Shown piece by piece: positions 28,354 through 36,616 of a stretch of 64,000 nt of DNA (its first letter is position 1; each line of letters starts with the position of its first letter). Where the stretch lies: NCBI GenBank assembly GCA_964546815.1, contig CAZJLR010000017.1, positions 1 to 64,000 on the forward strand, given 5' to 3'. Position numbers and translations under genes: made by a program. The DNA comes from JAIEPM01 sp964546815 (GTDB taxonomy: Bacteria > Cyanobacteriota > Vampirovibrionia > Obscuribacterales > Obscuribacteraceae). Below the pieces are notes generated by a model, which saw only the letters and a program-made list of their open reading frames with translations, did not search any database and was not told the DNA's origin.

Positions 28354-29697
28354 TCAAGTTTCGGCTAAAGGCAAATATTCGTCCGCCTCAAATCCAAAAG
28401 TCCAAGCCACTGCCTGCTTTGCGGTTAATACATCGGGTGGCACTCTTAAAAAATAATCCTTAAAGCTTCCGTCAGGCTCGGGAGAAGAATTGACGACCTT
28501 GACCATCACGAGATCTTCGTCGCCCGGAATTTCCTTTCTATACAAAACCCCATATTCGTCTCGATGAATTTCTTCAGCCCCCGAATCTTGCAAGTATTGA
28601 GATTGACCATATCGTTCTATCAAGACTCGACGCATTTCCGCGTTTTGAGTGTTATCAATTTCAGCTAGTGTTATCGATTCGGGCTCTTCGATAATGCGGG
28701 CGTCTACAATTACGCCGTGCCACGAATGTGCGATATAACCGTCTCTAAAAACAATTGCTGGTCCCTTATCACTGTGCAAGCGACCGCCCTCATCAGTCAA
28801 AAAGACGCTCGGTTTTTCGCAAGCAAAAGCGACATGGTCTAAACAAATAACACCCATCGTGCTCTGTGAAAGCCGATTCCACGCAGCAATTTCCTCAAGG
28901 TAATTTTTCAAAACTTGCGAATCTACGTTGTCAGCCCAAATCTGGCTTATGCCAAGCAAAGGAAATGACATGGGCAGCCAGGCACAATGCCGCAGCTGGC
29001 TGTTGGGCTCGGCGCCCATTCTATTGATTAATGAATGAATTGAAGTTTCAGCTCCGGAATAGAATTGCAACAAGCGATCATGATATGGTGCAAACTGCTG
29101 CCACTGCTGTTGCAAAACCTGATTTTCTCCGGCAAGTGATGCGCTCAACTCTGCCGATACCTTACGCAGACGGTCTTGCATTGAATTTAAGTGCCAAAGA
29201 TGCATCGCCCAGAACTGGCGATAAATTATTTCCTTGGGCAGCTTGTCTTCAAAAGCCTGTAGTTTTTCTTTCGACTGCAACCAGCCGGCCATCTCTCTTT
29301 TGCATTGTTGAAATAAAGCTGCTTCTAAATTCCAGTGCAATGAGCCGATGCGGCTTGTTTGCTTCATGCCCCTGAGCAGCTGCTGACCACCATGCGCCCA
29401 GAGAGCCTCCCAAGCCATTTCATAATCTTGCTCCCAGCTTTCATCAACGAAACGACTTGCCAGTGCACCCGATGCGATTTGCCAGGCATCGCTGAAAAAC
29501 ATGCCGATTAATATCGAAGGCAGTGTCGCCATTTGATACAAACTCTGGCACCAGATGACAGCTGGAGCTGGGTTTCCCATGATTTTATACAAATGAGCAA
29601 TCGCAGCCTCAGTTAAGGCTTTGCTGCCCGTATCAATCGGGGCAGCAAACTCGAGCCGTCGCCCCAGCTCTTTCTCAAATGTTTCAGCAAGCGCCAT
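28354..29697 (-). CDS. DUF6745 domain protein
   Basis: A 447-residue soluble protein whose C-terminal third matches a conserved family of unknown function (YGVLYRKEIPGDEDLVMVKV, then PDGSFKDYFLRVPPDV and AVAWTFGF). The N-terminal two thirds are helical and Trp-rich. It lies 9 bp after the small gene at 29706-30023 on the same strand, a pairing I recognise from other bacteria, so the two probably act together. No enzymatic motif is seen. Confidence 0.75.
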   Translation of the reverse strand: MALAETFEKELGRRLEFAAPIDTGSKALTEAAIAHLYKIMGNPAPAVIWCQSLYQMATLPSILIGMFFSDAWQIASGALASRFVDESWEQDYEMAWEALWAHGGQQLLRGMKQTSRIGSLHWNLEAALFQQCKREMAGWLQSKEKLQAFEDKLPKEIIYRQFWAMHLWHLNSMQDRLRKVSAELSASLAGENQVLQQQWQQFAPYHDRLLQFYSGAETSIHSLINRMGAEPNSQLRHCAWLPMSFPLLGISQIWADNVDSQVLKNYLEEIAAWNRLSQSTMGVICLDHVAFACEKPSVFLTDEGGRLHSDKGPAIVFRDGYIAHSWHGVIVDARIIEEPESITLAEIDNTQNAEMRRVLIERYGQSQYLQDSGAEEIHRDEYGVLYRKEIPGDEDLVMVKVVNSSPEPDGSFKDYFLRVPPDVLTAKQAVAWTFGFEADEYLPLAET

Positions 29698-29705
29698 AAT
29701 TGATT

Positions 29706-30023
29706 TTAGTCGAGAACCAATCGCGAGCTATTAGGCACGTATTCACGCTGATGCACAACACGATAGACACCAGGAGAAAGGTTAATCGTTGAATGTTCTT
29801 CGTGCACGAGATTGGCACCGGCTTCATGCACTTTTAGATAGCGCACATCGCCATCTGCATACATTTGAGCCGCTGTGGCAGCCACCGCATGCGCATGCCC
29901 GGTTAATTCACCCCAGGCAAGAACAATTCGCTCATCGTCTAACGGTAGAGCTTCTGCTGCGTCGGGCAATTGATCTGCCTTGACCAGGAGTACGTCGCCT
30001 TGTCTATACATGTCACGATTCAT
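29706..30023 (-). CDS. Small conserved protein paired with DUF6745
   Basis: A 105-residue beta-rich protein with YRQGDVLLV, LAWGELTGHAHAV and LVHEEHSTINLSPGVYRVVHQREY. The His-rich GHAHAV and HEEH motifs suggest a metal- or ligand-binding beta-barrel. ATG 30023 has GGAG 8 nt upstream; the frame is open to 30053. It is the first gene of a probable two-gene operon with the DUF6745 gene. Confidence 0.75.
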   Translation of the reverse strand: MNRDMYRQGDVLLVKADQLPDAAEALPLDDERIVLAWGELTGHAHAVAATAAQMYADGDVRYLKVHEAGANLVHEEHSTINLSPGVYRVVHQREYVPNSSRLVLD

Positions 30024-30084
30024 GCTCAATCTCCGTAGGGCAATGCAGCACAATATCCATTATTGCACGCAGAAATGAAAACCA

Positions 30085-30125
30085 AAACTCCCTCAGTAGG
30101 TTGCAGGACCATACCAAGGGAGTTT
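30085..30125 (-). terminator. Probable terminator of the 30154-31944 gene
   Basis: AAACTCCCT and AGGGAGTTT form a 9-bp stem around a 23-nt loop. On the minus strand the stem is followed by TGGTTTTCATTT. It lies 30 bp past the stop codon. Confidence 0.6.
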
Positions 30126-30153
30126 ACCTGATTTACCAGCTCAAAAAATTGTT

Positions 30154-31944
30154 CTACTTGCCTGACGGTATCAACTCTGTGGTTAGCAAAGCATGATCTG
30201 AAAGACCGCGAGTGATGAGAGGGTTCTTGAAGAATGGATTTACCATCTCTTCAGCAAGAGTGCCGGTCAGACCTTTGTGCATAAATCCATCAAGCCTTCC
30301 ACCCATCGACTGGGTCGATGAAGAGGAGTTTGGATTTGCAAGCTGGAATCCAGCTGTCTTCAAAGCGTTAAGCTCGGTTGTCTTATCAAGGAATGTATTC
30401 CAGTCGCCTGCAATGATGCCCTTGAAGTTTGGTCCTAACTCGTTAGCCAATATTTGAGCCTGCTGAGCACGAACCGCGGCAGTAGCTTCTGGTCCGCCTC
30501 GCATTGACTTGAGGTGAACAACAACGCCAGAAATATTTTCGCCGTTAGCACTGTCTTTGAGGTCTACTCTGAATGCCGGGCGCAAATCAGGAATATTGTC
30601 GACATTTGCGACCGAATCAATACTGGTAGTCTTGGTTACTTCGAGTCTTGGGTGAATCAAGAAACCAACAGCCTGACCTCTGCTGTTTTCAGCTGAAATC
30701 GCATAGTTATATCCGGTGTCTTTAGCAATCTGTTTAAGACCGGCCTCGTTTGCTTCTTCAACAAACAACAAGTGGTGTTTCGGTATGATTTGCTTGTATG
30801 TATCAGCGAAATACTTCGCTTTGTCTGCGGTTAAGAACTCCATATTCCATTCGCCGATGCGCAAATTGCCTGTGTCTTCCGCATTCGGCATTTTGCTCAT
30901 TATTTTAGCAACTTCGCTGGCAACTACTTTTGCATCAGGCAGCGGACGTGGCTTTTTGTCGCCTTTAAATGCGTTGAGAATTTCTAAATTGCTTGCATCT
31001 TCATGATGGAACCCTGCCTTCACGATGTCCTCGGGACTCATGTTGGCAAAATCATCAGGATGAGGATACTTCGGCTGATTATCTCTTACAAACTCAGAGT
31101 ACTGTTTTGATACTCGAGCAATTTCGTCAAAAGCAGATTTACTATCAGCAAGTCCCTGTACTTTTACATTTTTTCCTTCGAACTTACTTTCGTACAAAGC
31201 CCTGAGAGCTTCAGCTTGTTGCGCAGCTTCGACTCGATTATTGTATGTAGCCTGGTCTTGAGCCAATTTTTTGCTGATAGCTTCTTGAGCCAGCGGAAGA
31301 AGTGTATTCATGGTCGCGCCTTGAACGGCGCCCTGCAAGGCGACATCGCCGTTTGCGAGTTTTCCGTTTGAAGCCAATTGAGAGGCTTCGGTCATCACGC
31401 CACCACCGATAAATCCTATCGCAGGGTAAGCGACAGCTTTTTGCAACATCGACAAATCTTTCACCATATCGTTGCCTTTGGTGAAAACTGCCATACCTAC
31501 GCCGATGCCGATTGCATTGCCCAATCTAGTGTGATTTGCGTCAGGCTTTTGCAAAGCTCCATACAAACTAGCACCAGCAACCATGGCGATTTTTTCAGAT
31601 TGCAAATAAGGATTTAGAGTTGCACCAAGAGCGGTGCCTGAAAGCATACGGTCTCCTGCTTTCATCATGTGACCGGTTGCTGCGCCTGCAATCATGAACG
31701 GAAGGGCAGCGCCAACACCGCTTGAAACACTTTGAGTAAACCACTCTGTACTGTATGGCTTCGCTTCGTCTGTTTTCAAATGAAGAGTAGGCAGGTGAAC
31801 CAGATCTGCAGCAGTGTTGTATATGTTTAGCGGTCCTGCGTTTAACGCCGGGTTCAGCACATTTTCAGTCATCCAGGTGGCAGACAATTTGCCAGCTTTT
31901 GCGGGAGACAACAACTCCGCGTCTGTGAGAATGTGATCTGTCAT
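30154..31944 (-). CDS. Gly/Ala-rich N-terminal module fused to an endonuclease/exonuclease/phosphatase domain
   Basis: A 596-residue protein. Residues about 60-230 are Gly/Ala-rich with hydrophobic stretches and match the N-terminal part of the beta-amylase gene at 51962. A helical linker follows. Residues about 358-592 form an EEP fold: RIGEWNMEFL, Glu in FVEEAN, VVVHLKS, GIIAGDWNT and SDHALL, so the metal and catalytic residues are present. The substrate could be nucleic acid, a phosphoinositide-like lipid or another phosphodiester. There is no Sec signal. ATG 31944 is preferred over TTG 31968 because AAGAGG lies just upstream. Confidence 0.82.
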   Translation of the reverse strand: MTDHILTDAELLSPAKAGKLSATWMTENVLNPALNAGPLNIYNTAADLVHLPTLHLKTDEAKPYSTEWFTQSVSSGVGAALPFMIAGAATGHMMKAGDRMLSGTALGATLNPYLQSEKIAMVAGASLYGALQKPDANHTRLGNAIGIGVGMAVFTKGNDMVKDLSMLQKAVAYPAIGFIGGGVMTEASQLASNGKLANGDVALQGAVQGATMNTLLPLAQEAISKKLAQDQATYNNRVEAAQQAEALRALYESKFEGKNVKVQGLADSKSAFDEIARVSKQYSEFVRDNQPKYPHPDDFANMSPEDIVKAGFHHEDASNLEILNAFKGDKKPRPLPDAKVVASEVAKIMSKMPNAEDTGNLRIGEWNMEFLTADKAKYFADTYKQIIPKHHLLFVEEANEAGLKQIAKDTGYNYAISAENSRGQAVGFLIHPRLEVTKTTSIDSVANVDNIPDLRPAFRVDLKDSANGENISGVVVHLKSMRGGPEATAAVRAQQAQILANELGPNFKGIIAGDWNTFLDKTTELNALKTAGFQLANPNSSSSTQSMGGRLDGFMHKGLTGTLAEEMVNPFFKNPLITRGLSDHALLTTELIPSGK

Positions 31945-32278
31945 GCCTCTTTCCTCTTGATTTGACAATCATCCAGCGATTGTAAAGCAAAGATAAACAC
32001 GCTTCTTATATGATCGCCAATACGTGTAAACCGGGATATAGCGGGAGCTCAAAACCAGCCCTCATAGACAGAGCTTGTATCTCGGAGTTTACTTAGAAGT
32101 ATGCAATCTTGGCTATTCAAGCGCGTTTCAGGGCTGATTCTGAAATCCACTTAAGAAGACGTGGCATTTTCAATATCTCAAAACGCTTCATTGAAAGGAA
32201 ATTGAAAGCTTTGAACTAACAGCAAAAAGAAAAAGGAGCGACGCAAATAAGCATCGCTCCTCAGCAAAACTATTAGTT
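31945..32278. other. Intergenic region with a terminator at its right end
   Basis: About 330 bases without a gene. It holds the probable promoter of the minus-strand gene ending at 30154 and the terminator of the gene at 32279. Confidence 0.55.
32235..32260 (-). terminator. Rho-independent terminator
   Basis: On the minus strand GGAGCGATGC pairs with GCGTCGCTCC (10 bp, one wobble) and is followed by TTTTTCTTTTT. It lies about 20 bp after the stop at 32279. Confidence 0.9.
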
Positions 32279-32848
32279 CTACATCTTCATGAGTTTGTAG
32301 TCGGCTGGTATATCAAATGCACTTTTTGCTGGAGCATTTTTCGAATAAGACTTCAGCTCAGTAACGTACTTACCGGTGGGACCTGTTGTGGTGGACAAAA
32401 CGAAGCAACCTATATCATCGGCTGTCCAGACTTCCGATTTGCCGCTTGGAGTAGAGTATGCCCAGCCATGACACGGATGACCGCCTACAACTTTTTGCCC
32501 AAGTGGCTTACAGTTTTGCTTCTTTGCACTTTCAGCATCTGAAATATAACCGCCGTCAGCTGGGATTTTTGACCTCATAGCCATTTTTCCTTGCTGTATG
32601 AGCGAAGTCTGAGTCATGTTTGTGTAATCCATAATAGACACAACGCTTGATCCCATTGAGCTCGTTTCGGTGCGCATATGCCCCTGCCCATCGGTAGACA
32701 TTCTCATGGTGCTGTTTGCCTGCGGCGTGGTTACGGTGTAAGTGCAATCAAAGGGCTTTGTAGGCCAGTTTGAAGCAGCAAAGCCCGCACTAGCGCCAAG
32801 CAGCGCAACACAAGCAGTCAAGGCTAACGCAGAGCAAATCTTCTTCAT
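32279..32848 (-). CDS. Exported DUF4412-like protein
   Basis: A 189-residue exported protein. The signal peptide is MKKICSALALTACVALLGAS, with cleavage near GFA-ASN. The mature part is a beta-rich, LolA-like sheet: FDCTYTVTT, MRMSTDGQGHMRTET, and an ending of the form FDIPADYKLMKM typical of DUF4412. Four Cys could form two disulfides. ATG 32848 follows AGGAG by 6 nt. Probably a periplasmic protein that binds a lipid or hydrophobic ligand, by analogy only. Confidence 0.75.
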   Translation of the reverse strand: MKKICSALALTACVALLGASAGFAASNWPTKPFDCTYTVTTPQANSTMRMSTDGQGHMRTETSSMGSSVVSIMDYTNMTQTSLIQQGKMAMRSKIPADGGYISDAESAKKQNCKPLGQKVVGGHPCHGWAYSTPSGKSEVWTADDIGCFVLSTTTGPTGKYVTELKSYSKNAPAKSAFDIPADYKLMKM

Positions 32849-33249
32849 CGTATTCTCCTGTATTTTGTGCAAACGGCACGGTGAAATTCAGTCTTTTCAC
32901 GAGCCCTGTCTTTATCACTCAAGCTTGGGCTTAGATTAGAGGGCAATTGAGGTTAGCATTCGCTAAGGAGAAAAGCTGATCTGAAGTCTGGAAGCCAAGA
33001 TGAGGTGCTTTATTCTAAGCACTCATTAGCAAGCTCGGCGTTCCTTTATATAAACCATTTGCTAGAGTCCGCCAAGCACGGGAGCAAGATCGTTAATCAG
33101 CTTGCCAGACTATTAGATGGCCCATACACCCATTTGCAATACTTTCGAGCCGCACATTAGCATCTTCTCATCTTGCGAGCGGAATCAAAAGCGATCACAC
33201 TCCGTCTATAAACACATAAGAGATTAGAGAAGCCCAGGAGGGTCTCACC
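32849..33249. other. Divergent intergenic region
   Basis: About 400 bases without a gene. The last 65 bases before 33250 (GCGGAATCAAAA to the GGAGGG ribosome site) are conserved with the leader of the paralogue at 34176 and probably hold its promoter and 5' leader. Confidence 0.5.
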
Positions 33250-33858
33250 ATGTTAAACAAGAAGTTGATGGCAAGCGCACTTGTTGGAGTTGCGGTTTTA
33301 GGAGCTTCACTCAGCGCTCCGGCTAACGCTGCCAACAATAACGCAGCACTAAATGCGATGGCAATGCAAATGTACGCACAGCAGCAAGCAGCAGTTCAGC
33401 AGCAAGCCCTCCTGACAGCGCAACAATCGCAATCAGACGCATACGCCGCTCAAGCTGCATGGAAAGCTGCGCAAGACGCTCACCCTCTAACTCAAGTCGC
33501 TGATAATTGCATACCAGCACTAAATTATGGTGCCACTAACTTTCAAAACTCACTACAATTGAGACAACAACGCTTAGCCGCAGAACAAGCAGTCGTGGCA
33601 CAAAGAATCGCTGCAGAACAAGCCATCAGACAACAGAAATTGGCTGCTGAACAAGCGATTAGACAGCAAAGAATTGCTCAAGAACAAGCTCGCGAACAAC
33701 AAAGATTTGCCCAAGAACAGGCTCGCAAGCAACAAAGAATTGCTGCAGAGCAAGCTCGTGCGCAACAAAGAATCGCATTTGCGCAACAACATCAATTCCG
33801 CTATTTCGATCACGCGCACAATATAAACCAACTCTTTGATCGCCATAGACACTACTAA
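33250..33858 (+). CDS. Exported Gln/Ala-rich protein with hendecad repeats
   Basis: A 202-residue exported protein: signal peptide MLNKKLMASALVGVAVLGAS with cleavage near ANA-ANN. Residues 105-181 consist of seven 11-residue units such as RQQRLAAEQAV and EQQRFAQEQAR, a pattern that favours a long right-handed coiled coil. The His-rich C-terminus (HRHRHY-like) ends the protein. GGAGGG lies upstream of the ATG. It is a tandem paralogue of 34176-34685, sharing signal peptide, the MQMYAQQQAA segment, leader and downstream hairpin. Function unknown; a structural envelope role is possible. Confidence 0.75.
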   Translation: MLNKKLMASALVGVAVLGASLSAPANAANNNAALNAMAMQMYAQQQAAVQQQALLTAQQSQSDAYAAQAAWKAAQDAHPLTQVADNCIPALNYGATNFQNSLQLRQQRLAAEQAVVAQRIAAEQAIRQQKLAAEQAIRQQRIAQEQAREQQRFAQEQARKQQRIAAEQARAQQRIAFAQQHQFRYFDHAHNINQLFDRHRHY

Positions 33859-34175
33859 ATCAACATACAAATAGAATTACTCGAGAAGGGGCAAACGGAC
33901 TCTCTCGATCTGCCAAAGGTAAGCATGGGGCGAAACTTTGGTAGATCGAGGGAGTCCTATTTTGAACAACTTACAAAAACTGCCGGGCACTTTGCCTCAC
34001 AGAATTGAGCAGTAGAACATTTCATCAGTGCCACCATCCAGTCAAATACATACCATTGATATTGTTAGCTTTACAGACACACCTTAAGCGCGTTTAATCC
34101 TTTCGCGGAATCAAAACATAGCGGACGTCGTCTACTTTTCCATAAGAGGTTATGGAAGCCCTGGAGGGTCTCAAA
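33859..34175. other. Intergenic region with conserved hairpin and leader
   Basis: No gene. It contains the long hairpin at 33897-33957 and, from about 34107, a leader similar to the one before 33250. Confidence 0.6.
33897..33957 (+). ncRNA. Long conserved 3' hairpin, copy 1
   Basis: GGACTCTCTCGATCTGCCAAAG (33897-33918) pairs over 22 bp, with two wobbles, to 33936-33957. It is preceded by TTACTCGAGAAGGGGC, which also precedes copy 2 at 34722-34777. Base pairs differ between copies in a compensatory way. It could be a terminator, an mRNA-stabilising structure or a small RNA. Confidence 0.7.
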
Positions 34176-34685
34176 ATGTTAAACAAGAACGTGATAGCAA
34201 GCTTATTAGTTGGTGTTGCTTTACTCGGCGCTTCCATCAATGCTCCGGCAAACGCCAAAAATAACAACAATGCTGCAGCAAATATGATGGCGATGCAAAT
34301 GTACGCACAGCAGCAGGCCGCGGCTCAACAACAAACATTATTGACTGCACAAGCTACACAAAACAATGCACTGCAAGCTCAAGTAGCATGGCAGGCGGCA
34401 CAAGTGAACAACCCTCTCACATGCGGCAATCAAGCTTATAATTACGGCGCACAATCAAATTACGGCAATACGATTGGAAATTATGGTGGCATGCCAAACT
34501 ATGGCAACACGCTTGCTTATTATGGTGGCAGGTCAAACTATGGCAACGGTTCATATAACCAAAACTATCAATGGCATCAACAAAGACTCGCAAGAGAGCA
34601 AGCCCGCGAACAACGAAGACTAGCCTACCATCAGGCTCATTTGAACAATCAATATGCTGCAAACGGCAACCACAGATGGTGGTAA
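34176..34685 (+). CDS. Exported Asn/Tyr/Gly- and Gln-rich protein, paralogue of 33250
   Basis: A 169-residue exported protein with signal peptide MLNKNVIASLLVGVALLGAS and cleavage near ANA-KNN. The start of the mature part matches its upstream paralogue (MQMYAQQQAA). The middle has NYG repeats (QSNYGNTIGNYGGMPNYGN), and only about two hendecad units remain near the end (HQQRLAREQAREQRRLAYHQ). ATG 34176 has GGAGGG upstream; the frame is open to 34152. Low complexity suggests a surface or matrix protein. Confidence 0.72.
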   Translation: MLNKNVIASLLVGVALLGASINAPANAKNNNNAAANMMAMQMYAQQQAAAQQQTLLTAQATQNNALQAQVAWQAAQVNNPLTCGNQAYNYGAQSNYGNTIGNYGGMPNYGNTLAYYGGRSNYGNGSYNQNYQWHQQRLAREQAREQRRLAYHQAHLNNQYAANGNHRWW

Positions 34686-34721
34686 TTCAATAACCTAGCT
34701 TTACTCGAGAAGGGGCGAAAG

Positions 34722-34777
34722 GAACTCTCTCGATCTGCCATGGAAGATGAGCTAGCTTTGGCAGATTGAGAGAGTTC
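34722..34777 (+). ncRNA. Long conserved 3' hairpin, copy 2
   Basis: GAACTCTCTCGATCTGCCA (34722-34740) pairs over 19 bp, with one wobble, to 34759-34777. The same upstream block as copy 1 precedes it. It follows the second paralogue. Confidence 0.7.
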
Positions 34778-34797
34778 ATTCACGTGTAAGGCAACTG

Positions 34798-35298
34798 CTA
34801 TTCGTCAAGTGAACCAAGACTGAAAAGGTCTTTCTTCAAATCGAAGGGCTTTACATGTTCGCTGTTTTTCCAGCTATTTTCAACGCTCCAGCCGAGCCCA
34901 TCAACGCTGCCCACGATTACGCCTACTGGCAGCATTAATGCTTCTGTCAAAATCGAACAAGCTTCGTTTTTATTGTCGCCTACCACACTTTTACTGGTAT
35001 CGTGCGTGGTTCTCAAGGTCTTCCGGAACATGGCAACAGGTGTGCCGCCAACCAAGCCGACGCCGCATTTTACGAGACGAGCACCGGTGTAGGACAAGCC
35101 GTTTAAGACATCGCCGAAATTAATATCATCGCTGCTGCTTGACTTAGACGCAGTTTTTGTCGCAGCAGGCTTGCTTTTGCTTACGGCTTTAGTGCTGGTT
35201 TTTGTAACTACTTCAGGGCTGTCGCCGTCGGCCAGGGCTGGCAAAGCAGGCATGCTTGTTATTGCTGCAACGAAGGCGGCTAGAAATAATTTGTTCAT
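34798..35298 (-). CDS. Exported hypothetical protein
   Basis: A 166-residue exported protein: signal peptide MNKLFLAAFVAAITSMPALP with cleavage near ALA-DGD, then a Ser/Thr/Lys-rich linker (KTASKSSSSDD), then a conserved-looking region with Gly-rich hydrophobic stretches (GARLVKCGVGLVGGTPVAMF, LMLPVGVIVGSVDGLGW). No family recognised. It may associate with the membrane through the hydrophobic stretches. Confidence 0.6.
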   Translation of the reverse strand: MNKLFLAAFVAAITSMPALPALADGDSPEVVTKTSTKAVSKSKPAATKTASKSSSSDDINFGDVLNGLSYTGARLVKCGVGLVGGTPVAMFRKTLRTTHDTSKSVVGDNKNEACSILTEALMLPVGVIVGSVDGLGWSVENSWKNSEHVKPFDLKKDLFSLGSLDE

Positions 35299-35410
35299 CT
35301 CGGCTCCTCAGATGATGTCCTGAAACTTTACCATCTTCACCCGTTCACTTGCAATCTCATATATGTTTGCCTGATACTGTCATCCTGAGCAGGCTAGGGA
35401 AGATTTTGCA

Positions 35411-36598
35411 GTGTCCGAACCGGTAAACAAACGAAGAGAAATTTTGGCGAAGGCAAATCGCGTAGTAATCAAGCTAGGCACGGCAGTGTTAATGCGTGAA
35501 GAAGGTGGCATCGCACTGAGTCGCTTTTATTCTTTTGTGGAGGATATTGCCAAACTTAAGCACTCCGGAAAAGAAGTGTTGCTTGTTACTTCTGGTGCCA
35601 TTGGACTGGGCGTGAAAAGTTTGGGTCTCACAAAACGCCCGAAAGAATTACCAGCAAAACAAGCATGTGCTGCGGTTGGACAGGGGCGCTTGATGGCACT
35701 TTACTCCGATGCTTTTGCGGCAATGGACGTTGTGACAGCTCAAGTGCTTCTGACTGAAGATGACTTCGCCAACCGCAAACGATATTTGAATTTGAGAAGC
35801 ACAATCAATACTCTGCTAGAAATGAAAGCGCTTCCGATAATAAACGAAAACGACACTGTAGCTACAGCAGAACTTGAAGCTCTGGGCGGCGCACCCAAGA
35901 AGGTCAATTTCGGAGACAACGACAAACTTTCTGCACTTGTGGCAAGCAAAATCGAAGCAGACGTGCTGGTGATACTCACCGATGTGGAAGGTCTCTTCAC
36001 TGCAGACCCACGCACTGACAAAAATGCAAAATTGATTCCAGTTGTAGAACAAATTTCTCCTGAATTCGAGGCTCAATTCAACGCAGGAAGCAAAGCCGGA
36101 GCGGGAACCGAATTAGGCCGAGGCGGAATGAGAACAAAACTCGAAGCAGCCAAAGTTTCTACTCATTCTGGTGTGGCAACAATTATTGCAGGCGGAAAAG
36201 AAGCCGGAATAATATCAAAGATATTCGCAGGTGATGAGAAAGGAACATTGTTCTTGCCAGGCAGCGGTATGGCAGGAAAACTTCGCTGGATTGCATATGC
36301 CACCACTGTTAGTTCTGCTCTACAGGTTAACAATGGTGCCAGAGACGCACTTATTAAGCGAAAAGCCAGCCTTTTGCCTGCAGGTGTCATCAGTGTTCAA
36401 GGACAATTCGACAGAGGCGATGTGGTTAGCATCACCGATGAAAGCGGCAAAGAATTTGCTCGCGGCATTGTCAATTACTCAAGTGCAGAAGCTCAGCGAA
36501 TTTCAGGAATGCACTCAGAAGCAATTGACGAAATGATCGACCACCGCAACTATGATGCCCTGGTTACAAGAGACAATCTGGCGATTTTGGAAAGCTAG
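35411..36598 (+). CDS. proB: Glutamate 5-kinase
   Basis: First enzyme of proline synthesis; phosphorylates glutamate. The 395 residues contain the amino-acid kinase domain (VIKLGTAVL at the start, LLVTSGAIGLG, INENDTVAT, FGDNDKLSALVA, ILTDVEGLFTADPR, GRGGMRTKLEAA) and a C-terminal PUA domain (about 300-375). It starts with GTG at 35411 after a weak AGGGAAG site. The next gene, proA, follows by 18 nt, so both are one operon. The product is usually feedback-inhibited by proline. Confidence 0.95.
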   Translation: MSEPVNKRREILAKANRVVIKLGTAVLMREEGGIALSRFYSFVEDIAKLKHSGKEVLLVTSGAIGLGVKSLGLTKRPKELPAKQACAAVGQGRLMALYSDAFAAMDVVTAQVLLTEDDFANRKRYLNLRSTINTLLEMKALPIINENDTVATAELEALGGAPKKVNFGDNDKLSALVASKIEADVLVILTDVEGLFTADPRTDKNAKLIPVVEQISPEFEAQFNAGSKAGAGTELGRGGMRTKLEAAKVSTHSGVATIIAGGKEAGIISKIFAGDEKGTLFLPGSGMAGKLRWIAYATTVSSALQVNNGARDALIKRKASLLPAGVISVQGQFDRGDVVSITDESGKEFARGIVNYSSAEAQRISGMHSEAIDEMIDHRNYDALVTRDNLAILES

Positions 36599-36616
36599 CA
36601 AGCAGGAGAAGAAGCA

